A DNA stretch of 64,000 bases from assembly GCF_023091225.1 (NCBI RefSeq), contig NZ_JAHWXM010000001.1, positions 2,749,913-2,813,912 of the forward strand, read 5' to 3'. Under the pieces are notes generated by a model. The model worked only from the letters and a program-made list of their open reading frames with translations. It searched no databases and had not been told where the DNA came from. The DNA is from Microbacterium galbinum. Lineage in GTDB: Bacteria > Actinomycetota > Actinomycetes > Actinomycetales > Microbacteriaceae. Made by a program: the position numbers and the translations under genes. Below are positions 8,718 through 17,189 of the stretch, piece by piece; within the stretch, counting starts at the first letter, position 1, and the number at the start of each line of letters is the position of its first letter.

Positions 8718-10061
8718 CTACGGCGCCTCGGGGTCCTTCGGGTGGCGGATGGGCGTGGTGACCGCGGCCTCGTCGCTGAACTCCACCGGGTCGACCTCGT
8801 CGATCACGCTGAGGGGGCGGGTCTCGTCGAGCGTGAGCAGGAAGCGTCGATTCTCGTCGCGATGCAGACGCCCGGACGTGAACACCCAGATGGCGCCGAT
8901 CGCGCAGGCGACGAGCCCCGCCGTACCGCCGAGCATGATCGCGGTGCGGGGACCGAAGGCATCCGCCACCCATCCGGCGATCGGTGCGCCCACCGGGGTC
9001 GATCCCATGATGACCGCCATGTACAGAGCCAGCACGCGCCCGCGCAGCGCCGGATCGGTCGTGATCTGCACGTAGCCGTTCGCGGTCGTGAGCAGCGTCA
9101 CGATCATGAACCCGGTGAACATCAGTGTGATGCCGTAGGTGAGATAGGTGGGCATGGCGGCCGACACGAACGCGGCGACGCCGAAGCCTCCGGCCGCGAG
9201 GATCACGACGCGCACCCGCGCCCGATCGCGCCGCGCGGCGAGCAGGGCGCCGGCGAGAGAGCCGATCGCCAGGATCGACGACAGCACGCCGTAGCCGTCT
9301 GCTCCGGCCCCGAACTCGAGGGCCATGGTCGAGGCGAAGATCGGGAAGTTCATGCCGAACGCGCCGATCAGGAACACCGTCACGAACACGACCCGCAGGT
9401 CACTGCGGCCCCACACGTAGCGGAAGCCCGCCGCGAGTCCACCCCGCCCGCGGTTCTTGGGCCGCTTCGCGAGCAGGCTCGTGCGCAACAGGCCGAGCGC
9501 GAGGATCATCGCCAGGAACGTCGCCGCGTTGACGATGAACACCCAGCCCGACCCGATCGCCACGATCAGCAGACCGCCGACGGCGGGCCCGATCATGCGC
9601 GCGAGGTTGAACGAGGCCGAGTTCAGGGCGACGGCGTTGGAGGTGTCGGATGCCGACACCATGTCGGATACGAAGGCCTGGCGCGCCGGGGCGTCGAAGG
9701 CGTTCACGATGCCGAACCCCAGTGCGAACCCGAACATCATCGGCAGGGTCATGAGGCCGTTCAACAGCAGCACGCCGACGGCGATCGCGAGCAGCAGCAG
9801 TGCACTTTGGGTCGCGAGCAGGATGCGGCGACGCTCGAACCGATCGGCCACCCATCCGGTGAGGCTCACGAGCACGAGCGGCGGGCCGAACTGCAGTGCC
9901 ATGGTGAAGCCCATGGCCGCCGCGTCGTTGTCGGTGAGCTCGGTGAGCACGACCCAGTCCTGCGCGGTCGCCTGCATCCAGCCGCCGACGTTCGAGACCA
10001 GGGCGCCGGCGAACCAGATGCGGTAGTTGATGTTCGCGAACGAACGGAACATCGCGCTCAT
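8718..10061 (-). CDS. MFS transporter, EntS-like (MFS_3) exporter
   Basis: 447 residues with 12 predicted hydrophobic helices. The N-terminal NYRIWFAGALVSNVGGWMQATAQDWVVLTELT and the loop GWVADRFERRRIL are typical of the EntS-like exporter family, which expels siderophores, drugs or other small molecules by proton antiport. DAPARQAFVSDMV and the LALNSASFNLARMIGPAVGG-type segment are also characteristic. A cytosolic tail of about 45 residues is charged. The start overlaps the stop of the upstream MarR gene (ATGA), so the two form one operon, and the exporter is probably controlled by that repressor. The cargo cannot be inferred. Confidence 0.85.
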   Translation of the reverse strand: MSAMFRSFANINYRIWFAGALVSNVGGWMQATAQDWVVLTELTDNDAAAMGFTMALQFGPPLVLVSLTGWVADRFERRRILLATQSALLLLAIAVGVLLLNGLMTLPMMFGFALGFGIVNAFDAPARQAFVSDMVSASDTSNAVALNSASFNLARMIGPAVGGLLIVAIGSGWVFIVNAATFLAMILALGLLRTSLLAKRPKNRGRGGLAAGFRYVWGRSDLRVVFVTVFLIGAFGMNFPIFASTMALEFGAGADGYGVLSSILAIGSLAGALLAARRDRARVRVVILAAGGFGVAAFVSAAMPTYLTYGITLMFTGFMIVTLLTTANGYVQITTDPALRGRVLALYMAVIMGSTPVGAPIAGWVADAFGPRTAIMLGGTAGLVACAIGAIWVFTSGRLHRDENRRFLLTLDETRPLSVIDEVDPVEFSDEAAVTTPIRHPKDPEAP

Positions 10062-10498
10062 CGGTCGGTCACCCGTCGCATCAGGATGCTCGCCTCGCGC
10101 AGCGTCGTGAGCTCGTCCTCCGTGAAGTCGAGGTCGGCGAGCATGTCGGCCAGCAGCACGTCGCGGCGGCGGATGGTCTCGACGACGAGTTCGGCGCCGG
10201 CATCCGTGATCTCGACCTGCACGCGGCGGCGGTCGTCCTCGTCGACGGCGCGGGTGACGTAGCCCTGCTCCTCGAGGCCGTTGATGGTGTTGGTCATCGA
10301 GGGGGCGGTCACCCGTTCGCGCTCGGCGAGGGTCGAGATGGTGCGGCGACCGTTCATGCGCAGGTCGGCGAGCACGGCGAGCTGCGCATCGCTCATGGAG
10401 TCGGCGGCGCGGGCGCAGCGCAGGCGTCGCGCGAGCCGGAACGTGGCCATGCGCAACTCGGTGGCGGTGAGCTGGAGGGAGTCGTCAGGCGAAGTCAT
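10058..10498 (-). CDS. MarR-family transcriptional regulator
   Basis: 146 residues. Winged-helix DNA-binding region: LAVLADLRMNGRRTISTLAERERVTAPSMTNTINGLEEQGYVTR, followed by the wing residues DEDDRRRVQVEITDAG, which is the classic MarR signature D-x-R-R. It probably represses itself and the MFS exporter encoded immediately downstream with a 4-nt overlap, releasing when a small ligand binds. A strong palindrome covers its start codon and the bases just upstream, fitting autorepression. The nature of the inducer is unknown. Confidence 0.9.
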   Translation of the reverse strand: MTSPDDSLQLTATELRMATFRLARRLRCARAADSMSDAQLAVLADLRMNGRRTISTLAERERVTAPSMTNTINGLEEQGYVTRAVDEDDRRRVQVEITDAGAELVVETIRRRDVLLADMLADLDFTEDELTTLREASILMRRVTDR

Positions 10499-10523
10499 TA
10501 CTTAGTTAGTCTATCTAAGTAAT
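10497..10523. promoter_or_regulatory. Probable MarR operator, 9-bp perfect arms
   Basis: ATTACTTAG-N9-CTAAGTAAT. Both arms are exact reverse complements; the inner bases (TTAGTCTAT) extend the symmetry partly. The site overlaps the ATG of the MarR gene and lies about 25 bp before cutC on the other strand, so it could control both directions. Its A+T content stands out sharply from the surroundings. Confidence 0.7.
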
Positions 10524-10548
10524 AGACGCGCGGGGCGGGAACGGCAGA

Positions 10549-11295
10549 ATGGAGCGCGTGACCCGAACGCCCGCTCTCGAAATCGCCGTGCAGGATCCCG
10601 CCGGAGTGCGCATCGCCGGAGAGGTCGGCGCCGCGCGCGTCGAACTCGCGACCGCGCTGGCGCTCGGCGGCCTCACCCCGTCGCCCGCCACGCTCGAACT
10701 CTCGGTCGAGGCGGCGCGCGAGGCAGATGTCGAGGTGCACGTGCTCGTGCGCCCGCGCGGCGGCGACTTCCACTACACCGACGAGGAGATCGCGATCTGC
10801 GAGCGCGACGTGCGTCGCGCGATCGAGGCCGGGGCCGAGGGCGTCGTGATCGGTGCTCTCGATGCGCACGGTGTGCTCGACGTCGACGCCATGGCCCGGC
10901 TGCGCGACGCGGCCGACGGAGCATCGGTCACCCTGCACCGCGCGATCGACGTCAGCCCCGACCCGCTCGCGACCCTCGACGCCGCGATCGCGCTCGGTCT
11001 GCGACGCGTACTCACCTCGGGCGGAGCATCCGCCGCGATCGACGGCATCGACACCCTCCGCGCGCTCGTCGCCCGCGCCGACGGACGCATCCAGATCATG
11101 GCGGGCAGCGGCGTCGGCGCCGTGAACGCCGCCGAGCTCGCCGGTACCGGAGTCGACGCCCTGCACTTCTCGGCCAAGCGCACCGTCACCGCCGAGGGCG
11201 GCGTGCGCATGGGTTCGGCCTCCGACGGCGTGGGCGGGTACGAGGTCACCGACCGCGACACCGCCTTCGCGGTTCGCTCCGCCCTCGGGCTGTGA
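10549..11295 (+). CDS. cutC: Copper homeostasis protein CutC family (TIM barrel)
   Basis: 248 residues; ATG at 10549, with a GTG at 10558 as an alternative. CutC hallmarks: LEIAVQDPAGVRIAGEVGAARVELATALALGGLTPS at the start, VHVLVRPRGGDFHYTDEE, GAEGVVIGALDAHGVLD, VTLHRAIDV, VLTSGGASAA, IMAGSGVG and LHFSAKR. The family is implicated in copper tolerance, although its biochemical activity is still unsettled. It is divergent from the MarR/exporter operon with about 50 bp between start codons. The next gene follows 29 bp downstream on the same strand. Confidence 0.9.
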   Translation: MERVTRTPALEIAVQDPAGVRIAGEVGAARVELATALALGGLTPSPATLELSVEAAREADVEVHVLVRPRGGDFHYTDEEIAICERDVRRAIEAGAEGVVIGALDAHGVLDVDAMARLRDAADGASVTLHRAIDVSPDPLATLDAAIALGLRRVLTSGGASAAIDGIDTLRALVARADGRIQIMAGSGVGAVNAAELAGTGVDALHFSAKRTVTAEGGVRMGSASDGVGGYEVTDRDTAFAVRSALGL

Positions 11296-11324
11296 GCCGC
11301 GCCCACGGTCGGTAGGCTCGCAGC

Positions 11325-12191
11325 GTGACGGATACCCGAGAGTTCACGGATGCCGACGGCATCGCCATCGTCTACGACGTGCACCCGGCGGCCACGACGC
11401 CCCGGGGTGTCGTGCAACTGCTGCACGGGGTCGGCGAGCACGCGGGTCGCTACGGTGCGCTGATCGCCGCGCTCACCGCGGCGGGCTTCACCGTCTACGC
11501 CGACGACCACCGCGGCCACGGCCGCACCGGCATCCGCCAGCACGGCGGGCCCGCGCGGTTGGGCCGGCTGGGCAAGGGCGGGCTCCGCGCCGCGAAGGAT
11601 GCCGTCTGGCAGCTGACCGGCATCATCCGCGACGAGAACCCCGACCTGCCGCTCGTGCTGCTCGGGCACTCGTGGGGATCGTTCCTCGCGCAGATGCTGC
11701 TGAACGAGCATCCCGAGGCGTTCGATGCCGTGATCCTGTCGGGGTCGGCGCTGCGGATGCCGGGATCGCTCAGCGCTGCACCTCTCAACGCCCGCTGGGC
11801 GGGACCTGACGCCACCGGCTACGAGTGGCTCAGCCGCGACCCGGAGGTGTGGGCCGCGTTCGAGATCGACCCGCTCACCACGGGCGAGCCGCTGCTGAAG
11901 CTGTTCGGGCCGATCGAAGCCGCCAAGCTCTACGGGCGCCCGCGCCGAGACCTGCGGACGACGGGTGGCCGTGACATCCCCCTTCTGCTGCTCGTCGGGC
12001 GCGACGACCCGGTCGGCGGCCCCCGCAGCGTGCACAAGCTCGCCGACGAGTACCGCAGCCGCTCGGGCTTCACCGATGTGACGACCCTCGTCTACCCCGA
12101 TGCCCGGCACGAGATCTTCGCCGAGCTGCAGCAGGACGAGGTGCGCGCCGACACCCTCGCCTGGCTCGACACGCACATCCCCCGGCGCTGA
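11325..12191 (+). CDS. Alpha/beta hydrolase, monoacylglycerol lipase-like
   Basis: 288 residues, GTG start. Serine hydrolase fold of the lysophospholipase/MGL group: oxyanion segment LLHGVGEHAGRYGAL, DDHRGHGRTG, nucleophile Ser116 in GHSWGS, acid residue probably in LLVGRDDPVGG and the catalytic His in YPDARHEIFAE. Such enzymes cleave monoacylglycerols or other short esters in the cytosol. No signal peptide is visible. It follows cutC closely on the same strand but no functional link is obvious. Confidence 0.85.
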   Translation: MTDTREFTDADGIAIVYDVHPAATTPRGVVQLLHGVGEHAGRYGALIAALTAAGFTVYADDHRGHGRTGIRQHGGPARLGRLGKGGLRAAKDAVWQLTGIIRDENPDLPLVLLGHSWGSFLAQMLLNEHPEAFDAVILSGSALRMPGSLSAAPLNARWAGPDATGYEWLSRDPEVWAAFEIDPLTTGEPLLKLFGPIEAAKLYGRPRRDLRTTGGRDIPLLLLVGRDDPVGGPRSVHKLADEYRSRSGFTDVTTLVYPDARHEIFAELQQDEVRADTLAWLDTHIPRR

Positions 12192-12372
12192 GCGTACTCT
12201 CGGTGGGGCCGCCCCCACGAGTGACGGTATGACGCCGGATGACGTCGGGTGAAGGTGCATGACACCCGCCCGACGGAAGCTCCGCCCCCGCCGTAGATTC
12301 AGGGCAACATTCCGCGGGCATCCGAGGAGACGTGCCCCCGCACGACCCTCCTCGCGACGGGAGGAGGGTCCG

Positions 12373-13110
12373 ATGAGCTTCGAGAGCGACTGGCGTGCGT
12401 GGCACGATGAACGCGAACGCGTGGCGGGCGCCGACTACGGCCCGTCGGCCCTGGAGTCCACGAACTGGCTGATCTCCGAACCCGCCGCGGTCGAGAACGT
12501 GCCGGGGCTCTGGGCGGTCGGTGCCGAGGGTGAGATCCGCGGCACCGAGCTCGGGGTCGCCGGGGCCACCGTCACCCTGCGCCGGGGCGAGGCGCTGCGC
12601 TTCGGGCGACGCGAACTGCGGGTGTTCCCGCGGCGCGAGACCGTGGCGCTGCGGGTGTTCAACCCGGCCCGCCCGCAGCGCGAGCGGTTCAGTGCGATCG
12701 ACGCCTACCGTCCCGATCCCGCCTGGCGGTTGCCGGCGACGTTCGAGCCCGCCACCGACGAGTCGATCACGATCGTCGCGATCGACGGCGACCAGCACGA
12801 GGCTCTGATCGCCGGGCGGCTGCGGTTCGAGATCCGCGGGGTCGCGCACGAGCTCACCGTGACGCGCAACGTGCGCGGTGGCCTCGGCGCCGTGTTCGCC
12901 GACGGGACCAACGGCATCGAGACGTTCCCGTTCCGCTTCCTCGCGATCGACGAGCCCGATGACGACGGCACCGCGGTGGTCGACTTCAACCGGGCGTACC
13001 TGCCGCCGTGCGCGTTCTCCGACCAGTTCGTGTGCCCGCTCCCGCCCGCGGGCAACCGCTTCACGGCACCCATCCGCGCCGGCGAGCGCGCCATCGTCCT
13101 CGGCCGCTGA
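12373..13110 (+). CDS. DUF1684 domain protein
   Basis: 245 residues. The ATG at 12373 has GAGGAGGG in front; longer in-frame starts give an Arg-rich stretch typical of non-coding sequence. The N-terminal WHDERERVAGADYGPSALESTNWL, the central EVFPRRE-type strand and the C-terminal FRFLAIDEPDDDGTAVVDFNRAYLPPCAFSDQFVCPLPPAGNRF are typical of DUF1684. The conserved D-F-N-x-A-Y-x-P-P-C and C-P-x-P-P-x-N-R segments are the most constant part of the family. The function is unknown. No signal peptide or membrane segment is seen. Confidence 0.85.
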   Translation: MSFESDWRAWHDERERVAGADYGPSALESTNWLISEPAAVENVPGLWAVGAEGEIRGTELGVAGATVTLRRGEALRFGRRELRVFPRRETVALRVFNPARPQRERFSAIDAYRPDPAWRLPATFEPATDESITIVAIDGDQHEALIAGRLRFEIRGVAHELTVTRNVRGGLGAVFADGTNGIETFPFRFLAIDEPDDDGTAVVDFNRAYLPPCAFSDQFVCPLPPAGNRFTAPIRAGERAIVLGR

Positions 13111-13132
13111 CCCCGTTTCGCGTGCGGGGACG

Positions 13133-13187
13133 CTTCGACAGGCTCAGCGACCCAGTTTCTGGACCTGGGTCCCTGAGCTTGTCGAAG
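13133..13187. repeat. Intact copy of a dispersed inverted-repeat element
   Basis: Arms 13133-13155 and 13165-13187 (23 bp each, two mismatches), starting CTTCGACAGGCTCAGCGA. Single arms of the same element lie inside putA (1410-1432) and galK (24992-25014). It occupies the gap between the DUF1684 and lipoate ligase genes and may also act as a terminator. Confidence 0.85.
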
Positions 13188-13241
13188 GGCCCCACAACTT
13201 CGACCGCGACCAACAACCCCCGTCGGCCGTAGGCTGGGGAG

Positions 13242-14291
13242 GTGCACGGTGAATACAAGGTCCCCGGAGGAAAGCTCGTCGTCGTCGACCTCGAGGTCGA
13301 CGACGGGAGGATCGCGCAGTTCCGGCTCGCGGGCGACTTCTTCCTCGAGCCCGACACGGCGCTCGATGCGATCAACGACGCCGTGAACGGCCTGCCGGTC
13401 GAATCGGATGCCTCCGTGATCGCGGCGGCCGTGCGCGATGCGCTCCCCGAGGGGGCTCAGCTTCTCGGCTTCACGCCGGAGGCCGTCGGAACCGTCGTGC
13501 GCCGCGCGCTCGTCACCGCTCCGGGATGGCGTGATTTCGACTGGGAGATCGTGCACGACAAGGCGGTCTCGCCGGCCATGAACCTCGCGCTCGACGAGGT
13601 GCTCACCTCGCGCGTCGGCGAGGGACGACGTCGCCCGACGCTGCGCATCTGGGAGTGGGACGGCTCGGCGGTCGTCATCGGATCGTTCCAGTCGTACCGC
13701 AACGAGGTCGACCCCGAGGGCGCCGCGCGTCACGGCTTCGACGTCGTCCGCCGCATCTCGGGCGGCGGCGCGATGCTCATCCCCGAGGGGCAGATCATCA
13801 CGTACTCGCTGTACGTTCCGGCATCCCTCGTCGCGGGCATGACGTTCGCCGACTCGTATGCGTTCCTCGACGACTTCGCCCTGCAGGCGCTGCGCTCGCT
13901 CGGCATCGATGCGGTCTACCGCCCCCTCAACGACATCGCGAGTTCGACCGGCAAGATCGGCGGGGCCGCACAGAAGCGTCTCGCCAACGGAGGCGTGCTC
14001 CACCACGCCTCGCTGTCGTACGACCTCGACGGCCAGGTCATGACCGAGGTGCTGCGCATCGGCCGCGAGAAGCTGAGCGACAAGGGCACCACGTCGGCGG
14101 CCAAGCGCGTCGACCCGCTGCGCAGCCAGACCGGGCTCAGCCGCGAGGAGATCATCGACCGCTTCATCGAGACCTTCCGCTCGCTCACCGCGGCCGAGGA
14201 CGGCACGGTCGCGGACGACGAGTACGCTGCGGCCGAGGAGCTGGTCGAGACGAAGTTCTCGACCGACGCGTGGCTGCACCGGGTGCCGTGA
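13242..14291 (+). CDS. Lipoate--protein ligase family protein (accessory domain first)
   Basis: 349 residues, GTG start. The first 100 residues (YKVPGGKLVVVDLEVDDGRIAQFRLAGDFFLEP) match the lipoate ligase accessory domain, and the catalytic BPL/LPL domain follows with RRISGGGAM (adenylate loop, about residue 170) and the lipoyl-binding Lys segment STGKIGGAAQKR. In E. coli LplA the order is reversed, so this is the permuted or accessory-first arrangement. It attaches lipoate to E2/H proteins using ATP. Its stop overlaps the start of the methyltransferase gene (GTGA), so both are probably translated together. Confidence 0.85.
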   Translation: MHGEYKVPGGKLVVVDLEVDDGRIAQFRLAGDFFLEPDTALDAINDAVNGLPVESDASVIAAAVRDALPEGAQLLGFTPEAVGTVVRRALVTAPGWRDFDWEIVHDKAVSPAMNLALDEVLTSRVGEGRRRPTLRIWEWDGSAVVIGSFQSYRNEVDPEGAARHGFDVVRRISGGGAMLIPEGQIITYSLYVPASLVAGMTFADSYAFLDDFALQALRSLGIDAVYRPLNDIASSTGKIGGAAQKRLANGGVLHHASLSYDLDGQVMTEVLRIGREKLSDKGTTSAAKRVDPLRSQTGLSREEIIDRFIETFRSLTAAEDGTVADDEYAAAEELVETKFSTDAWLHRVP

Positions 14292-15307
14292 CCGACCCGG
14301 TACCCACTCCGCCCGTCCCGATCGAACAGGACGTCTCCATCGCACCGGTGCGGGTCGGGTCGGTGTCGATCCTCGAGGGCGACAACCTCGCCGCCGTGCG
14401 CGCGCTGCCCGATGCCTCGTTCACGCTGGTGTACCTCGATCCCCCCTTCAACACGGGCCGCGCGCGCGAACGGCAGATCGTCACCGCGACGCGGACGCGC
14501 ACAATTCCGGAAGAATCGGATGCCGAGGGGCAGATCGACCCGGAATCGGCGGGTTCGGAGGCATCCGTCCTGAATTATGACCGGCCGGACGCCGAGACCC
14601 CGCCCGCCGAGACCGCGCCCGCCGAGATCCGCCACGGCTTCCACGGCCACCGCTACGAGCGGGTGCGCGGGATGCTGCGCACCTACGACGACCGCTTCGA
14701 CGACTACGGCGACTTCCTCATGCCGCGTCTCGAGGAGGCGTGGCGACTGCTCGCCGACGACGGCACGCTCTACCTGCACCTCGACTACCGCGAGGCGCAC
14801 TACGCGAAGGTGATGCTCGACGCGGTGTTCGGACGCGACTCGTTCCTCAACGAGCTGATCTGGGCCTACGACTACGGCGCGAAGTCGCGCAGCCGCTGGC
14901 CCACCAAGCACGACACGATCCTCGTGTACGTGAAGAATCCGCGCGCGTACTTCTTCGACTCCGATGAGGTCGACCGCGAGCCCTACATGGCCCCCGGCCT
15001 CGTCACGCCCGAGAAGGCGGCGCGCGGAAAGCTGCCGACCGATGTGTGGTGGCACACGATCGTGCCGACGACCGGGCGCGAGAAGACGGGGTATCCGACG
15101 CAGAAGCCCGAGGGCATCCTGCGACGCATCATCCGGGCGTCGAGCCGTCCCGGAGACCGGGTACTCGACCTCTTCGCCGGCAGCGGCACGACCGGCGCGG
15201 TCGCATCGGCGCTGGGGCGCGACAGCGTGCTGGTCGACGACAACCCCGAGGCGATCCGGGTGATGCGCGAGCGGATGCCGCACGCCGAGGTCACCCGCGT
15301 CGGCTGA
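14288..15307 (+). CDS. Orphan site-specific DNA methyltransferase (beta-class, N6-adenine type)
   Basis: 339 residues, GTG start overlapping the lipoate ligase stop. Catalytic motif IV DPPFNTG (Asp51) precedes the AdoMet motif I LDLFAGSGTTG (near residue 296), the beta-class order. VYLDPPFNTG is typical of adenine-N6 enzymes. A low-complexity acidic, Pro-rich segment of about 50 residues (EESDAEGQIDPESAG onward) is inserted just after motif IV, then a middle region with YGAKSRSRWPTKHDTIL and the TGYPTQKPEGIL motif. No restriction endonuclease or specificity gene is near, so it is probably a solitary housekeeping or epigenetic enzyme. The target sequence is unknown. Confidence 0.85.
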   Translation: MTDPVPTPPVPIEQDVSIAPVRVGSVSILEGDNLAAVRALPDASFTLVYLDPPFNTGRARERQIVTATRTRTIPEESDAEGQIDPESAGSEASVLNYDRPDAETPPAETAPAEIRHGFHGHRYERVRGMLRTYDDRFDDYGDFLMPRLEEAWRLLADDGTLYLHLDYREAHYAKVMLDAVFGRDSFLNELIWAYDYGAKSRSRWPTKHDTILVYVKNPRAYFFDSDEVDREPYMAPGLVTPEKAARGKLPTDVWWHTIVPTTGREKTGYPTQKPEGILRRIIRASSRPGDRVLDLFAGSGTTGAVASALGRDSVLVDDNPEAIRVMRERMPHAEVTRVG

Positions 15308-15326
15308 GCCCGAGCATCGGCTCGTC

Positions 15327-15740
15327 TCAGGCGATGTAGATCTTGCGCAGGGTCTCGGTGACGGTCCAGACCGTGCGCTGGCCCTCGGCCAGGCGCACGA
15401 CGGAGCCGGGGGAGACGTCGAGATCGGGCAGATCGGGGTCGTCGAAGGCGATGCGCGCCCGGCCCGAGAGCACGACGAAGACCTCGTCGGTCTCGGTGTC
15501 GGATGCCGTTCCCGGCGTCATCTCCCAGATGCCGATCTCGGTGCCCCCGAGCAGGGCGAGCGGGTGCACGGCGGTGGTCGGGTCGCCCGAGACGACGTCG
15601 GATGCCGGCAGCGGCACGTGCACGAGCGCGAGGGTCGCGGCATCCGCTCCCGTGCCGGGGGTGAGCCCCTCGGCCGGTTCGGGGGTGAGCCCCTCGGCCG
15701 GTTCGGGGGTGAGCCCCTCGTCGGGGATCGTGTCGCTCAC
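15327..15740 (-). CDS. Cupin-domain protein with N-terminal tandem repeat
   Basis: 137 residues; the GTG at 15740 overlaps the stop of the upstream oxidase gene. Residues about 9-30 are a tandem repeat of EGLTPEPA. The rest is a small cupin: GGTEIGIWEMTPGTASDTETDEVFVVLSGRARIAFDD, SPGSVVRLAEGQRTVWTVTETLRKIYI. The E-x-F-V-V-L-x-G motif and the terminal W-x-V-T-E-T-L-R-K are typical of RmlC-like cupins found next to amine or amino-acid oxidases. The role is unknown; its coupling to the oxidase suggests an accessory function in the same amine pathway. Confidence 0.8.
   Translation of the reverse strand: MSDTIPDEGLTPEPAEGLTPEPAEGLTPGTGADAATLALVHVPLPASDVVSGDPTTAVHPLALLGGTEIGIWEMTPGTASDTETDEVFVVLSGRARIAFDDPDLPDLDVSPGSVVRLAEGQRTVWTVTETLRKIYIA
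15661..15720 (-). repeat. 24-bp tandem repeat (2.5 units) in the cupin gene
   Basis: The unit GTGAGCCCCTCGGCCGGTTC plus GGGG is exact at 15661-15684 and 15685-15708, with a half unit at 15709-15720. Being 24 bp, copy-number change would keep the reading frame and only alter the length of the N-terminal linker. Confidence 0.9.
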
Positions 15741-17140
15741 GAGTCGAATCCCATGCCGAGCGCGTCGAGCGTCTTGAGGAAGAGATTGCGCTTGCCCCCG
15801 TTGTGATCGGCGCGATCCATCGCGGCGCGCACGAGGTTGATGCCCACCGCGGCGGCGGGTTCGGGCGGGAAGGGCACCGGGCGCTGCCGCACCATTTGCA
15901 GCGCGGTGCGTTCGGTCTCCTCGCCCGCGAGCTTGTCGAGCATGACGTCGGCGGCGAACCGCGCCGCGCCCACACCGAGTCCGGTGAACCCGGTGGCGTA
16001 GGTCACCCGGCCCTTGCGTGCGGTGCCGAAGAACGCGCAGAAGCGGCTCGACGAGTCGATCGCCCCGGCCCAGCGGTGCGTGAAGCGCAGCCCCTCGAGC
16101 TGGGGGAACGTGGTGAAGAAGTGCGAGGCCAGCCGCCGGTGGCTCTCCATCCGGTCTTCGTACTCGGGGCGCACCTTGCCGCCGTAGTGGTAGACCGCGT
16201 CGTAGCCGCCGAACAGGATGCGGTCGTCGGCGGTGAGCCGGTAGTAGTGGAACTGGTTGGCGCTGTCGGCGAGGCCCTGCCGGTTCCGCCACCCGATCGA
16301 GGAGAGCTGCTCGGTGCTCAGCGGCTCGGTCATCAGCACGTAGTCGTACACGGGCACCGTCATCAGACGGTTGCGCTTGAGCAGCGAGGGGAAGACGTTC
16401 GTGGCCAGCGCGACGGCATCCGCCACGACCCGGCCGTCGCGGGCCTCGACGGTGATCGCGCCCGATCCGTCGCCGAGGATGTCCTGCACGAGAGTGCGCT
16501 CGTAGATCTCCACGCCGAGGTCGGTCGCGACGCGGGCGAGCTCGAGCCCGAGCTTGGCGGGGTGCACGAGGGCGGTGGTGTCGCGCTCCCACGCGCCTGC
16601 GAGGAACGTGGGGGAGTGCACCTCGGCCTGCACGGCATCCTGGTCGAGGAATCCGTCCTCCTCGCGCAGCCACTCGACCTGGTGCGGTTCGACCGCGACG
16701 GCGAGCTGCCCGGTGCGTTCGAACTCGGCATCCATCCCGTAGCGCGCGACGGTGTCGGCGATGCCGTCGAGGTTCTCGAGCCCGAGCCGTTCGAGCTGCG
16801 CGATCTCGTCGGGCCAGCGGTTCACGCCGTTCTCGTGACCGTGGGTGATGCTCGCCTCGCAGAACCCGCCGTTGCGGCCGGAGGCCGCCCACGCGACGCG
16901 CGACGCCTCGACGAGCACGACCCGGCGATCGGGGTCGCGCTCCTTGGCGCGGATCGCGGTCCACAGCCCCGCGTACCCGCCGCCGACGATCGCGAGGTCG
17001 GCCTCGATCGCACCGGTCAGTGTCGGGTACTCGGTGCGCTGCACGTCGTCGAGCCAGAACACGGCGAACGAGGTGTCGCGCAGGGACTCGTCGATGACGG
17101 AGTCCTGCGGGCGGCGGCGTTCGAAGACGGTGGTTCCCAT
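15737..17140 (-). CDS. FAD-dependent amine oxidoreductase, gamma-glutamylputrescine oxidase-like (PuuB-like)
   Basis: 467 residues, DAO superfamily. The dinucleotide-binding motif VGGGYAGLW is at residues 52-60, followed by VVLVEASRVAWAASGRNGGFCE, which contains the SGRNGG signature of PuuB/OrdL-type amine oxidases. The C-terminal YATGFTGLGVGAARFAADVM completes the FAD site. It probably oxidises an N-acylated or free polyamine such as gamma-glutamylputrescine. The neighbouring Lrp/AsnC regulator and a PatD-like aldehyde dehydrogenase (divergent) support amine catabolism. The exact substrate is inference. Confidence 0.85.
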   Translation of the reverse strand: MGTTVFERRRPQDSVIDESLRDTSFAVFWLDDVQRTEYPTLTGAIEADLAIVGGGYAGLWTAIRAKERDPDRRVVLVEASRVAWAASGRNGGFCEASITHGHENGVNRWPDEIAQLERLGLENLDGIADTVARYGMDAEFERTGQLAVAVEPHQVEWLREEDGFLDQDAVQAEVHSPTFLAGAWERDTTALVHPAKLGLELARVATDLGVEIYERTLVQDILGDGSGAITVEARDGRVVADAVALATNVFPSLLKRNRLMTVPVYDYVLMTEPLSTEQLSSIGWRNRQGLADSANQFHYYRLTADDRILFGGYDAVYHYGGKVRPEYEDRMESHRRLASHFFTTFPQLEGLRFTHRWAGAIDSSSRFCAFFGTARKGRVTYATGFTGLGVGAARFAADVMLDKLAGEETERTALQMVRQRPVPFPPEPAAAVGINLVRAAMDRADHNGGKRNLFLKTLDALGMGFDS

Positions 17141-17189
17141 GCGCGCTCCCTTGTTCTCAGTTGGTTCTCTCAGTGGATGAGGTGCGCGG

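Noticed and set aside
10773..12260. Large minus-strand frame opposite cutC and the hydrolase
   Set aside because: No family motif; both plus-strand genes have complete catalytic signatures.
14288..15307. Restriction-modification system
   Set aside because: Only a methyltransferase is present; neither neighbour resembles an endonuclease or specificity subunit.
15661..15720. Possible CRISPR-like repeat
   Set aside because: The units are contiguous without spacers and lie in coding sequence; no cas genes are present in the window.
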